A DNA stretch of 64,000 nucleotides from Gadus chalcogrammus (GCF_026213295.1 NC_079414.1:12702490-12766489); one strand, 5' to 3'. Positions 1-21,865 are shown, counted from the first letter of the stretch. The notes: generated by a model not told the origin, from the letters alone. Made by a program: numbers and translations.

Positions 1-4641
<4,641 letters not shown>

Positions 4642-4659
4642 GGGAAATAACATGTTTTT

Positions 4660-4717
4660 TTTGACGGTGCCGTTAAAGTAGTAACCAATTATAAATGCTA
4701 CTTTAATGGCACCGACA
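4660..4717. repeat. Small foldback (inverted repeat)
   Basis: Arms of about 20 bp (GGTGCCGTTAAAGTAG against CTACTTTAATGGCACC, one mismatch) flank an AT-rich loop of about 15 bp. It looks like the remnant of a very small foldback element. The rest of 4642-6247 shows no gene-like feature. Confidence 0.6.
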
Positions 4718-6247
4718 ATCCGAAACCCAAGTGGAATCTAGATGGAAAAAGTGTGTAGTTCAAAACGTGGGCAGCTTTTACTTGTTAGCCACCTACAGAG
4801 TTTGTTATGTACGATCATTTAAAAACCACTTGTTATTTCCAATTTATTTTCCTCTGGTGGCGATTCAACGACACGTATTTCAAAAATTTAGAATGTGCTG
4901 TCTAATTTCTGGTGACATGCCAACCAAAAGGGTCAGCCGCACACTGTGCTGATAGTAGTCACATGTATTCATGATCCTGTCAAGAGTAAGTCAAAAAACG
5001 TTATCGCGATTTTTGTAATAGCATAAAGAACCACCACGGTCATAAACACCATCAACAACAATTTATTGTACCTTTTTAAATTACAACTAGAATGAGAAAG
5101 TTGGCACAAGACAAATATTTTGGTAAAAAAAGAACATGAATGCTTTGGTTTCCAGTTATAAATGCTCCAGTTTACTATCACATGGAAGGAGGAACAGTTG
5201 GATCAGACTACAGCTCGTTTACCATTACCATGCAAACACCCCACCGAACCGCCACCCATCATGTATATTCATCAACGTCCAGCCAAGCGGCTTTTATAAA
5301 CAGAAGAGAACGCCCGTCCCCCTGGCTCTTTGTCTTACAGAAAAGCCTGTGTACATCCATGTGAAACAGCTGTTTCAGAAATTCAGAAACTCGTTCAACA
5401 TCTAAATAGAAGCACTAAATACTGTGAACCCACAGTAGCCTACTTAACAGGAATCACGTTGTGGTTATTACGTCTACAGTGAGTAGAGGGCTTATGTCGG
5501 ATCAACAGCTTTACGTATTGAGATGTAGAATATGACGTTTGAGGCCAGAGTGCGAGGCCGGGATGGTAAACAGATAGCGGGGTGGAATAGATACAGCCCT
5601 AGCAACGGTGTGCTAATGGGAATCCAAACAGTGATCGTCAGAGGAAGCCAAGCCTCCGACTGATTGTATGTTCATCGTATGATCACACTGAATTAAAGCA
5701 ATGAGTCTGAAGCATGGCTCCCAGATCGCTGCATTTGAAATATGTTACGATCGATAACGTAAATCCTGTCTCAGCTAATTTGATGATGAATATTAAATAT
5801 ACTTAAATGTAGAGGGAGGTATTTTTGTTTTGTACAAATTATGAATGGGCATCATCTTTCTTTATTCCTCAGGGCTGGACAATATACGGAAGAGTTATTA
5901 TCGTCATAACAATTTATACAGTCGATGTTATCAAAATGATCATTACATTATTTCATCCTTTAAGAATCCCCCAAAAATGTATTACACACATTCAATTCAT
6001 CAAACTGAGCTCCCATGTGTATCAAATAAATATATCAAACATAATGTCCTATTTCAACTTAAGGAACTTAAATTTAAACGATAATTCTTGTTGTTAATAC
6101 TGTGTTTTGAAAACCAAAAAGTGATCATATATAGCCGTAACCTTGTATTGGCTCTAGCTAAATTAACTCACTGGTACCAATGGAGCAGACAAAGGTGGAC
6201 TGTTATATGATGTAAGCTGTGAAGTTTAACTTTGTGAAAGTCGTGGT

Positions 6248-9442
<3,195 letters not shown>

Positions 9443-9654
9443 CTGCCGGGGGGTCAGAGGTCAGAGGTCAGAGGTTAGAGGATGGAGGCAGGACGAGGGA
9501 TGGAGAACCAATCGGGGCATCGGTGTCCCAGACCAGAGGTTGTGTTCAGGAGAGAACCAACCGGTCTTCCATATTGATCCTCCCATGATGGAGGCTTGGT
9601 TAAAGCTCTCATTACACCGACCCTTCTGCCCTATGAAACTGGAACTCTCTTTCA
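9443..9654. other. Intron or flank upstream of last visible smarca4 exon
   Basis: The minus-strand sequence ends in a good acceptor (GGCAG at 9443-9447). A short direct repeat of GGTCAGA lies beside it. No further smarca4 exon is recognised between here and 21.8 kb. Confidence 0.6.
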
Positions 9655-10500
9655 AGATCCCATGGCATGCTACTTTATGAATGCTTTTATATAGGTGTTA
9701 GTGGGCCCCTAATACAGTACTTGAAGACGTTTAAACAATTCTGCCTTGGTGAAGAATTACAGCTACTACGAGCCAGTCCCACAATGAGCTTTCCACAAAC
9801 TAACCGTTTTTTAGAGGCGGGTCAAGGAGGAGGGTGGGGGTGTGGCCCTGAGCAGCTTGTTGCCATGGCACCATGCGCTCGTGTTCACAGTGGATGTCTT
9901 GCAATGGCGAGGTGCACACTGCCTTTGGCCGTGTGCTGTAAATATTCTAGAACACTCCGGGTGCTGCGGCGGGAGTCCTGGAGCTCTTTATCTAATTAAT
10001 ATCATATTATACATAGATATCTATGTCATATAATATATATTATCACGGCCAAAAGCTGTGTGAGCCTCCAGACGATATAATGAATCTCAAACGACTGCGT
10101 CGGGTTCTCCGACGTCTCTGGTTCTTTCACTTCCACATCAATCTGAAGTAGACTGAACTGCGACATGGAGGAGAAAGGGATTGTTGACCGTGATTGTCTC
10201 CCGCGGGCAGCGCTGAGGCACTGCGGCGGTGGAGCCTCGGCGGCGGGGCTCCGGCGGGAGACAATCACGGTCAACAATCCCTTTCTCATCCATGTCGCGG
10301 TTCATGTACTTCAGGGAGTCAAAGCCAAAGTTCCTTTCCCCCAATTCATTCTCAACCATGGCTGAGATAACCCCCAGTACGAGTATTGTTGTGGAAATAC
10401 CAGAGACGTCAGAGAACCCGACGTATTCTGCGCCATAACACCAACAGCAGAACGGTTATCCAAATAACAAAGAAGTGTACGACACTTTGTTACAGTGTGT
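9655..10500 (+). mobile_element. Degraded copy of the AGAGCCC/AGATCC TTAA element
   Basis: The left end AGATCCCATGGCATG matches the left end of the complete element at 12505 (AGATCCATGCCATT) and is preceded by TTCA, a one-base change from the TTAA target. Internal blocks match too: GTGTGGCCCTGAGCAGCTTG, the ATAGATATCTATG core and TCTCCGACGTCTCTGG. The right end is lost at the CA array starting near 10507. No gene is seen inside. Confidence 0.75.
10164..10294. repeat. Near-perfect palindrome with 40-bp arms
   Basis: The arm CATGGAGGAGAAAGGGATTG... continues to CTCCCGC and returns inverted after a GC-rich loop of about 50 bp. It is an internal part of the AGAGCCC element family; a larger version with about 400-bp arms is at 15489-16405. 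Confidence 0.85.
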
Positions 10501-10502
10501 GT

Positions 10503-10506
<4 letters not shown>

Positions 10507-10593
<87 letters not shown>

Positions 10594-10594
10594 T

Positions 10595-10681
<87 letters not shown>
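10507..10681. repeat. (CA)n microsatellite with two GTGCA interruptions
   Basis: About 175 bp. It ends exactly where the hAT-like terminal repeat CAGTGGCGGA begins, so the insertion target was probably inside a CA array and a target-site duplication cannot be read. Confidence 0.93.
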
Positions 10682-10685
<4 letters not shown>

Positions 10686-10892
10686 GGCGGACTCAGGGGG
10701 GGGCTCAATGGTTGAAAGAGCGTGCTAAAGTGCCCTTCAAGAGTGTCGAAAACGAGAGGTAATGCCAATTGGCTGCCCTTTTCACGTGCAAAACATGATT
10801 AGGTGCCCTCTAGGGTGCTCCTTCATACAATACATTTTGATGATATGCCCTCTAGAACAAGAAAATTCAATGACGTGCCTTAATTAGTGCCC

Positions 10893-10930
<38 letters not shown>

Positions 10931-11155
10931 TATTTATTTGATTAGGACAGTGCACATTAATCAATATGTCAGCCAGAGCATCAATATAAATATGCCGGAG
11001 TTAGCTTAATTGCTAATTTTCATCCGTTGTCCTAAGGCAAGTCAAGAACATAAAAACAACATACCAGTATACAAAATAGATTAAAAAAACACTTTTACAC
11101 ACAAAATAGGTCCCCACATCAAGAGTCCATGTTAAAAAATTAGAATGACCAAAGG

Positions 11156-12517
11156 TTACATATGAGAGCAGGTCTGGCTTGCTACTAACCACTGTTTAAG
11201 GTTTTTTTTAAAGGTGGTGTAAGTGGCACAGTCTCTAACATGTGTTGGTAATATATTCCAGGACTGTGTTCCTCTGATGGACACCACCATTTGACCAAAT
11301 TTGGTCTTGCGGCGTTGTATTTCGCAGTCACCTCTAGTTAGTGCTCGTGTATTTATTGTAGAGGATTTCTTCTTTATAAAATTCTGTAATGGTGGAGGGG
11401 CTAGACCGTTCAGAACCTTAAAGATTAGACAGACATCCAAAAACAGCTGAAAACTATCGAAGTCCATGATTTTGTGTTTATTTGTAATTTTACAATAATG
11501 GTAGTATATAGGTTTTTTGTCTAGTGTTTTAAGAGTTCTCTTGAATAAAGATTTGATTGGTTTTAAAGTGCTCTCAGATGTATGTGACCATGTTGTGTAA
11601 CAGTACGAGATGTGAGTAAATATCATTGCATGCATATAAGTCTTTGCTGTCTCCATAGTCAGGAAAGGTCTTATATGCTTGAAATTTGATAAATTAAATT
11701 TAATTGTGTTTTTAACTTTCTTAACATGCTGCTTAAAATTAAGGTTAGAATCGAAAATTACCCCGAGGTACTTAAAATATTCAACCACCTCAAGTCTCTC
11801 ACCACCAACCATGACTGATGGTTGCTGTCCCGCAGTTGGCTGTTGGGAGAACAACATACAGACAGTTTTCTTTGTATTCAGATGTAGACAACAGTTTTGG
11901 AGCCAATGGGACACTGGCACCATGGCTCCTGAGAGTACTGCAGCAGCTTCTTTGATTGAGCTGGCATGACAGTATAATACAGTATCGTCAGCATATAGTT
12001 GCACTTTAATATTTCTACAGACATCTGGTAAGTTATTGACATACAGGCTGAATAAAACAGGGCCCAATATTGAGCCCTGTGGTACTCCAGCAGAACAAGT
12101 TAGATAAGAAGATAATGAATCACCAATTTGAACTGCCTGTTTCCTGTCTGACAGGTATGATTTCATCCAACAGAGGGCGCTGTTTGAGAAGTTAAAATGG
12201 GTTAATTTGGCAATAAGCAAGTCATGATTGATGGTGTCGAAAGCACGCTTTAAATCTAGAAATACCGCAGCTACAAAGCCGCCTTTATCCAGCAGGCTTT
12301 TTAAGTTTTCCAGGAAATAGCAAGTAGCAGTCTCTGTTGAGTGAAGTTTCCTAAATCCAAACTGCATTGGATGAAGAGTGGCATAGCCATTATTTAAGTG
12401 TTCTGTCAGTTTTCTGGTAACCCATTTCTCTGCTACTTTGGAAATTATGGGCAAGATACTTATTGGTCGATAGTTCTCAGATTTTGTTTTGTCCCCAGCC
12501 TTAAAGATCCATGCCAT
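11156..12517 (-). pseudogene. Non-LTR retrotransposon ORF, 3' half (reverse transcriptase)
   Basis: This half continues the retrotransposon ORF after the TTAA insertion. It contains the RT motifs NYRPIS, FGFRKLHST, FLDLKRAFDT, GVPQGSILGP and the catalytic YADD, followed by a thumb/C-terminal region. Joining the flanks at one TTAA restores the frame exactly (VFK, then AGDKTK), so the RT was intact when the insertion happened. The ATG-like start at 12517 is supplied by the inserted element and is not genuine. No endonuclease domain lies on this side. Confidence 0.92.
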
Positions 12518-13057
12518 TCTATTTTATGATGCTTTAATATAGGTATTAGTGGGCCACAAACACAGTATTCAAAGACGTCCCCGAAATTCAGCTGTGGTGC
12601 AGAGTTACAGTCACTCCGAAACAGTCGCACATTGAGCTTCCCCCAAACGCGCTGTTTCGGTGGGCGTGTCGAGGCAGGTCAAGGAGGGGGGTGGGGGTGT
12701 GGCCCTGAGCAGCTTGTAGCCACTACCATGCGCTCTGTATACGGTGGGCGTGTCAAGGCAGGTCAAGGAGGGGGGTGGGGGTGTGGCCCTGAGCAGCTTG
12801 TAGCCACTGACAGTACCATGCGCTCTGTTTAGGGCCCTTACATAGTCGACGCGACGCTACGCTACGCGTCCAAAAAGCTACGCTACGCGACGCTTCGGCC
12901 GCCATTAAGCGTCGAAGCGTAGCAAAACGCGTCCTCCAAATTTTTGATACGCGACGCGCCGAACCATGCAATACCAAGCGTTGTCGGTGGGGGCGATACT
13001 GCAAATATTGTACGTTAATTTCAACTATAGGTTATAACGGAAGAAAATTCGAAAGAA

Positions 13058-14287
<1,230 letters not shown>

Positions 14288-14416
14288 TGATTTTCTTGTC
14301 ACCCGATGTTCCGATGTTCTTTCTATTACTGGCCTTATTTGTTTTAGCCTATTTTAATTTATTACGTTCACGTTCTTCATGTTCTGTGTGTTCAATTCAG
14401 TTCAGTTCAGTGTTCA

Positions 14417-14870
14417 GTTCAATTCAATTTTATTTGTATAACCCTTAATCACCATTACAGTCTCAAAGGGCTTAACAGGCCAAATATTTGTGACACCCCC
14501 CTTTACCCATGCCCCCACACGGGCAAGAAAAAACTCCCTTGAATCAGCAAGGAAGAAATTTTGAGAAGAAACGCAGTGTAGAGGATCCCTTCTACCAGGG
14601 ATGGTCACCACCATTGTACACTGTATTGTATTGTAGTATTGTATTGTAGCACTTAACTGTGTAGCAACTGCAGCAGCTGCTATCATGTCTGTAATACGGG
14701 GAATTGATCAACCTAGCGATTGTGGTACTTGCACTTGGTTCTATGAACATCCTTTCTGTACCGACAGCGATATATTGATGCACTTCTTATGACAAATGTA
14801 CTTATTGTAAGTCGCTTTGGATAAAAGCGTCTTCTAAATGCCCTAAATGTAAATGTGCCACAATTGACAT
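14417..14870. repeat. Teleost interspersed repeats (two fragments)
   Basis: About 14420-14600 carries the common teleost block starting CAATTTTATTTGTATA with AGTCTCAAAGGGCTT. About 14815-14860 carries AAGTCGCTTTGGATAAAAGC, a tail shared by many teleost SINE/LINE repeats and seen again at 52360. No RNA polymerase III promoter boxes could be defined. Confidence 0.6.
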
Positions 14871-15488
14871 ACAGGTAAATACATGCACATCATATTAAAA
14901 TGGTGATAATTTCTGTGGACATTATGCGCTATAGCTTTGGCTATAGGCGTACACTTAAATAATTAATTCATCTGTCAAGGCAGTAGCTCGTTGTATAAAC
15001 ATTTTATATGGATATGAATTAATGAGTTTGACGTAAACCAAATTAGTTAACTTGTGTAATGTGATAACTAATAAATTAGAAGTCATGCTTCCAAGTGAAC
15101 AATGCGTTTATTGGTCAGTGCCCAATCGTAGCACATTGTACTGGTGGGGAAACACGCCAGCATCCGACAGAAAATAGTCTGCCAGCTGCTCCCTGACAAG
15201 GGCCCTTACATAGTCGACGCGACGCGGTGGATGTATCGCAATGGCTCGTAGAAACCCATATTATACATAGATATCTATATCATATAATATATAATATTAT
15301 CACCTGGCCCTGAGCAGCTTGTAGCCACGGTACCATGCGCTCTGTTTACGGTGGATGTATCGCAATGGCTCTTAGAGACCCATATTATACATAGATATCT
15401 ATATCATATAATATATAATATATATTATCACGGCCAAAAGCTGTGTGAGCCTCCAGACGATAGGTTATTATGAATCTCAAACGACCGC

Positions 15489-16405
15489 GTCTACTTCAGA
15501 TTGATGTGGAAGTGGAAGAACCAGAGACGTCGGAGAACCCGACGAAGTCCTTTGTGATTCATTATATCGTCTGGACGCGCACACAGCTTTTGGCCGTGAT
15601 GTATTATTTGATATAGATATCTATGTATTATATGATATTATTTAGATATAGAGCAGAGCTCCAGGTCTGTAACGCAAGTGTTGTACACTTCCTTGTTATT
15701 TGGATAACCGTTCTGCTGTTGGTGTTATGGCATAACACGTCGGGCTCTCGTATCTGGTATTTCTACAACGAGACTCGTATTGGGGGTTATCTCAGCCATG
15801 GTTGAGAAGGAATTGGGGGAAAGGAACTTTGGCTTTGACTCCCTGAAGTAGGCTACATGAACCACGACATGGAGGAGAAAGGGATTGTTGGCCGCGAATG
15901 TATCCCGCTTGAGCCCTGCTTCCCGCCGCCTCGGCAGCGGTCAGCGCTAATCACCGCATCCTGAAGCCGAGGCGGTGGTCCATCGGCTCCGGCGGGAGAC
16001 GACCGCGGTCAACAATCCCTTTCTCCTCCATGTCGTGGTTCATGACTTCAGGGAGTCAAAGCCAAAGTTCCTTTCCCCCAATTCATTCTCAACCATGGCT
16101 GAGATAACCCCCACTACGGGTCTAGTTGTAGAAATACCAGAGACGAGAGTCCGACGTGTTATGCCATCACACCAACAGCAGAACGGTTATCCAAATAACA
16201 AGGAAGTGTACAACACTTGCGTTACAGTCCTGGAGCTCTATATCTAAATAATATCATATAATACATAGATATCTATATCAAATAATACATATTATCACGG
16301 CCAAAAGCTGTGTGCACGTCCAGACGATATAATGAATCACAAAGGACTTCGTCGGGTTCTCCGACGTCTCTGGTTCTTCCACTTCCACATCAATCTGTAG
16401 TAGAC
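15489..16405. repeat. Large palindrome with about 400-bp arms
   Basis: The left arm (about 15489-15890) and right arm (about 16008-16405) are reverse complements with scattered differences; the spacer is about 120 bp. Shared blocks include TCTCCGACGTCTCTGG, the ATAGATATCTATG core, TGTTATTTGGATAACCG and the GGTTATCTCAGCCATGG block. It forms the right part of the TTAA element. Confidence 0.85.
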
Positions 16406-16847
16406 AGAACCGCGCGCTGCCTGCTGCCTGCTGCCGGCGCAAGGCACCACGGCAACCGGTGGCAGGCAGCATGTCGCAGTTCATGTACTTCGATGTCGTT
16501 CTGCCATTGCATTCAAAATTCTGTAACTAGCCTGTTACTACGAACTAAGCAACTACCATACACGTATTAGCATTTAGCACTAGCTCAATCACGACTCCTT
16601 CAGAATTCTTGTGGGTGGTTACGAACCAACCAAGTGGGCAGGGCCATGAATAATAGTTTGACAACGCTACGTCACAGTGTCACCTTATCCAGATCGGCTC
16701 ATTTCTTCTGCCTTTTTCCTTTCATTGCCTATTGCATTCAGCAGACAAACTGCATAGATTTCAAACTTACCACAGCTCACAAACTTAATCAGACCTATGT
16801 TATTTAACAAACAACAGGAAAAATTTGATTTTAATGGCATGGGCTCT

Positions 16848-19840
16848 TTAAAGACTGGGGCGACCCTAGCAATCTTCCATGTTGATGGTACCGCTCCTTG
16901 TTTTATGGATAGATTTACAAGATGTGCAATTGGGTCAGCAACAGCCTCTTTATGGGTTTTCAAAAAGTCACTAGTAAGACCAAATGTATCTCTGGCCTTT
17001 GAACTTTTTAGGGATGAGATTATTTGTATTACCTCCAGGACAGATATTTCTTCAATGCTAAACATTGGTTTGCTTGCATCGACAGGATTGTGAGGATTCT
17101 GCGAGCAGTTAAAGTGCTTTGTCAGTTCCTCAACTGAGCTAATGAAAAATCTGTTTAGATAATTTACAATGATGTCTAGATTGTTAGTTAGCTTATCATT
17201 TACCTGGAGCTGTAGATCACTTAGATAGTTAGACTTGTCCCGTCTCAATAATTGATTTAAATTTTTCCATATTAGCTTTCCATTACCATTTGCCCCTTTT
17301 ATCGTCTCAATGTAGAACTCAGCTTTCAATTTGCGAGTCATCCTCAGAACTTTGTTTCGTAGTGATGTAAAAATGTGTCTGTCACTTGCAGTTCTTGTTC
17401 TTAGAGATTGCTTTAAAGCGTTATCTCTACTTTTCATTAATTTAATAATTTCATTGTTCAACCAGGGCAGAGCATTTTTACGTTGCTTGGAATTACCTTT
17501 TTTTGTAAAATGCGTTACAATGTCATTTCATTTTTTAATGAAACTATCTGAGCTGGCCTCGATGTCATTATTTTCTAAAATATTAGACCAATCTACATTT
17601 TGGATTTCCTCATTCAGGAATTGTTGCTGGCTTTTGGGTATGAAATAGTATTGTTGACCTCTAGTGGATGCCATTAGGTGCGTCCTCTTAATTTTCCTCA
17701 AGTACAGGATAAAATTGTGATCTGATAAGCCAGATAATAGATTAAAAGTCTTAGAAATTCTTTCAGGTTTATTAGTAAATATTAGATCAATTGTTGTATG
17801 TGACGTATTTGTTATCCTTGTTGGTCCTTTTATAATTTGCGTCAAATTGTACTTGTCTGTAAGCTGCTTAATTTTTTTCCTATCTGACTTGATGTCCCAG
17901 TTGATATTAAAATCACCAAGAATGGTGATTTCCTTTTTAGAGCTGCAATGATTTAAAATTGTCTTAAGATGGTCATAAAATACATCCTTTGCTGAAGGAG
18001 GTCGATACACGCAAATCACAGTAAAATACATTGCAGAACTAAGTGATATATTAAGACCAATACACTCAACATTAACTTCTTTAGGCCACCTTATTAGTTC
18101 ACATTTAAACTTGTCTCTGACATAGATTAATATTCCCCCTCCTCGCCCTGTTTCTCTATCTTTTCTAAATACATTATATCCTGGAATACTGATAGCTGCT
18201 GTAGATGATGAATGTGTCAACCAACTTTCAGATACACCAAGTATGTCAATATTAGAGTCACTCAATAAATGTTCCATTTGCTCAGTTTTGTTGACAATGC
18301 TGCGAATGTTAATATGGCCCAGTAGAATTCCGCTTGGTTTAGATTGTGAGTCCCAAATGGTTTTGGCATTATTAAGGGTTTTAAAGAAAGGCATTTTGTG
18401 TTGCTTCTTAATTGCCGGATTTAGCGAATTTAGTTTTTTCTTTGTTGGATGAGTTACTTGAGGTTGTAGCACATTTTGTGAACATGTCCCATATTGTGGT
18501 GAGAACTCAGTTAGAGGTGGAGAAAGCCTGGCCTGGTATGATGGAAGCCCAGCTGGTGGAGACCCAGCAGGCACTGGTAGGGACCTGGCCTGGTGTAGTA
18601 GAAGCCCAGCTTGCTGTGGTGGGAGCCCAACCTGTTGTGGTGAGAGTCTGGCCTGGTGTAGCTCAGCTGGCAATGGTGGAGGCCCAGCTGGTGGTGGTGG
18701 GAGCCTGGCCTGGTGTGGTGGTAGCCCAGCTGGCAGTGGTGGTAGCCCAGCTAGCAATGGTGGAGGCCCAGCTAGCAGTGGTGGAGGCCCAGCTAGCAGT
18801 GGTGGAGGCCCAGCTAGCAGTGGTGGAGGCCCAGCTGGTGGTGGTGGGAGCCTGGCCTGGTGTGGTGGTAGCCCAGCTAGCAGTGGTGGTAGCCCAGCTA
18901 GCAGTGGTGGAGGCCCAGCTAGCAGTGGTGGTAGCCCAGCTAGCAGTGGTGGTAGCCCAGCTAGCAGTGGTGGAGGAGGCCCATCTAGCAGTGGTGGAGG
19001 CCCAGCTGGTGGTGGTGGGAGCCTGGCCTGATGTGGTGGTAGCCCAGCTAGCATTGGTGGTAGACCAGCTAGCAGTGGTGGAGGCCAAGCTAGCAGTGGT
19101 GGAAGCCCGGCTAGCAGTGGTGGAGGCCAAGCTAGCAGTGATGGTAGCCCAGCTAGCTGTAGTGGAGGCCAAACTAGCAGTGGTGGTGGCCCAGCTAGCA
19201 TTGGTGGAGGCCCAGCTAGCATTGGTGGAGGCCAAGCTAGCAGTGGTGGTAGCCCAGCTCGCTGTGGTGGAGGCCAGGCTAGCATTTGTGGAGGCCCAGC
19301 TAGTATTGATGGAGGCCCAGCTGTTGGTGGTGGGAGCCCGGCCTGGTGTAGTGGTAGTCCAGCTAGCAGTGGTAGAGGCCCAGCTAGCAATGATGATAAG
19401 GCTAACTGTGGTAGTAGCCTAGGTAGCTGTGATGGTGGGCAAATTAGCTGTGGTTGTGGCTCATCCAAAAAATCAGAACAAAGGAGCTGAGGCCCAGGAT
19501 TTACTTCAACATCACCAGCCAAGAGCAGTATCATCAAGAGGTGAACAATTCCCGTAAAGGGACTAGTTGTGACTAATTGTTCATCTTTACCTGGGGGTGG
19601 CCTAGCATGGCCATGGTCCAGTACTCTTGTATACAGAGCATGTTGGCTCCATTTGGCTTGAAGCAGGGTCAAATCATCCCTTTTTCTTGGACAGGTCAAA
19701 CTCAGAAGAAGATATAAAGTTACAAAGACGATAGACAGAACTGTTGATGGCAAAAACCGAGGTCCTTTTTTGTATTTACATGACTTTTGACGCAGACCCA
19801 CATGACCTGCCAAACTGTGTGGCTGCTCCTCGGCGGCCAT
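16848..19840 (-). pseudogene. Non-LTR retrotransposon ORF, 5' half (2A, VNTR, endonuclease)
   Basis: The frame opens at ATG 19840. It carries a hydrophobic N-terminal stretch (residues about 30-50), a 2A-like motif GDVEVNPGP (residues about 109-117), a proline-rich PPLLAG repeat tract, then an APE endonuclease (GHINIRS near its start, ILGDFNINW, SDHN near its end) and the beginning of the RT up to VAPVFK. One in-frame TGA near 17528 breaks an otherwise continuous frame of roughly 1000 codons. It continues in 11156-12517 after the nested insertion. Confidence 0.9.
18530..19440. repeat. 21-bp VNTR inside the retrotransposon ORF
   Basis: About 40 or more copies of a 21-bp unit like GCCCAGCTAGCAGTGGTGGAG. 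On the minus strand it codes for seven-residue PPLLAGP/L repeats with HQARL variants. Being a multiple of 3 it preserves the frame. It lies between the 2A-like motif and the endonuclease. Confidence 0.93.
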
Positions 19841-19859
19841 CTTGCCTTATAGTCCCCTT

Positions 19860-20205
19860 CTGCCCGTCTGGTGCCCTTTTAGTGTCCCCTTTAGTACTCT
19901 GATAGTGCCCTTCTGCCCGTCTGGTGCCCTTCTAGTGCCCTGATAGTCCCCTTCTGCCCGTCCGGTCCTTCTAGTGCCCTGATAGTGCCCTTCTAGTGCC
20001 CTTCTTGTACCCTGATAGTGCCCTGATAGTGCCCTGATAGTCCCCTTCTGCCCGTTTGGTGTCCTTCTAGTACCCTGGTAGTGCCCTTCTGCCCGTCCGG
20101 TCCTTCAAGTGCCCTTCTGCCCATCTAGTGCCCTTCTAGTACCCTGATAGTGCCTTTGTGCCCGTCTGGTCCTTCTAGTGCCCTTCTAGTGCCCTTAGAT
20201 GCCAA
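19860..20205. repeat. GTGCCCTTCT-type irregular tandem repeats
   Basis: Repeats of TAGTGCCCTTCTGCCCGTCTGG and shorter forms fill this stretch. Related GTGCCCTCTAG motifs occur at 10780-10890, on the other side of the retrotransposon, so both belong to the hAT-like shell. Confidence 0.85.
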
Positions 20206-20866
20206 GTTAGAAAAACTTAACATTTTCAGTTTGCATAATCCGTTTAAAATGTATATACATTTTTTGAGCGTTCAAGATCATTCAAGTGTGGGTCATTTCA
20301 TGCAAGAGAGACGATAATGGTCAGCTATCACCTCAACATGAAGGAAACTTCCTTAAATGTTTCCGTAGCTGGCTGTCAGCGGTCAAAGACTGTATGGTAG
20401 CGGCACATCGAATTTTCTCCAGTCTAATTTTTACTTAAATGTTAGTAAAGATGAAAGCAGTAAGGCATCCTCCTTTCTTTGGCTGAAATGTGAAAGTGCA
20501 CAATGATGTTAACAACTCATTTTGGTGTTTATAAAGTCGCTAGAATAAGGGGAAACAGTGTCTTTGAAGCAAAAAAAATTCTGGGGAGAACTCCCAGACC
20601 CCCCGTTTAAATTATGAGCCCAACTATTCTATTAAGTGCTACATGAAGATGTAACAAGTGCCCCGAATGGGACCTTCTAGGCAGCGCTTGCTAAGGTTAG
20701 GGGATAGGACCTTCCAGGCAGCGCTGCCTTTAAGGCTCCGTTGGGGGAACAAAACAACATCAAGTAAGAAAAGCCACTGTGTCCGCTGGTGGGGCCCCAT
20801 GTTGTCCAGAATGTGCCCTTTTCATTTTTTCGCCCCTGCTCTTCAAACAGTATGAGTCCGCCACTG

Positions 20867-21865
20867 TGCGAGGTGATGCCTGGGAACTTTCCTGCTTCAA
20901 ACCAACCAGGCACACCAGCCGGTCGGGTGATGGTGGGCCAGCATGTACAAGGAGGAGGATAGGATACAATTGCAGACAACTCAGAAAACGGAACAAAAAA
21001 CAGCCTTTAATCAAGATCCTTGATCTCCATTTCATGAAAAGACAAAATAAAACCGTACAATTTAGAAACCAAGAGGAACAAGGGGCATGACAAAAACGAA
21101 GAACCAGAACAGGTGAAAGGCAGAGACTAATGGAGGAATGAGGTGTAGGTGGAAAGATTGCCAGGAAAAGCTCAGGTGAGGGAAATTAAGTGATTGCAGA
21201 CGGGAGTGACAGGAACTGCGAAGTGAGGTGGAACGTTAACATCTGATGGACAGGGGGAGAAAAAAACACTAAACATAATAAAGACAAAACATGACATTCC
21301 GAACAGTAAAACCTGTACAAAGTAGCCTACTTCATTGCATAAATTATACCGTAACTGCTGGTCATTGGTTTCTTATTATTATTGGTCATAATATAATGAG
21401 ACTATTATAAACGTTGTTGCCTCTTGTTATATCATGGAACTATTATAATGTGGTTACCTCTGATCGGTGAGATTATAAAAGGACTATTATAACTTCATTG
21501 ACTCTGATTAGTTATATTTTGAAACTATTATCATTTAGGGGGCTCTGAATGGTTATAATATGTAACTGATTTTAATTAGGCTGTCTCTGATTGGTTACAT
21601 TATAATGGGACTATTATAAGGTGGTTGTCTATGATAACCAGCGAGGAGATGACAGAGTAGGCCTAAAGGGCAGGTCCATGGAAGGAGGGGTGAGGAGGAA
21701 AGAGGACATTTTAGGATTAATAGAAAAAGTGGAGTCTAACATAAATGGCACATAGCAGGGGACAGAAGACTATGTTAAGTGAAGGGGTGATCAAACTTAA
21801 TAGTATTTTCTTTAGATAAAATCCAGTATGCCTACAGCCCCAAAAATGTAACCGTTTAACCCAAT
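20867..21865. other. Intergenic, with a 50-60-bp tandem repeat
   Basis: Between 21340 and 21640 there are about five degenerate units with GGTTATATTATAATGGGACTAT. The rest shows no gene; 21700-21865 may hold the vwa7 3' UTR, but I see no convincing polyadenylation signal. Confidence 0.6.

Noticed and set aside
14815..14860. Possible tRNA or Pol III gene at the GTCGCTTTGGATAAAAGCG repeat
   Set aside because: No cloverleaf or A/B boxes could be recognised; it is a dispersed repeat tail also present at 52360.
18412..19422. 336-residue plus-strand frame rich in Val/Ala/Gln
   Set aside because: Shadow of the 21-bp VNTR in the minus-strand retrotransposon ORF.
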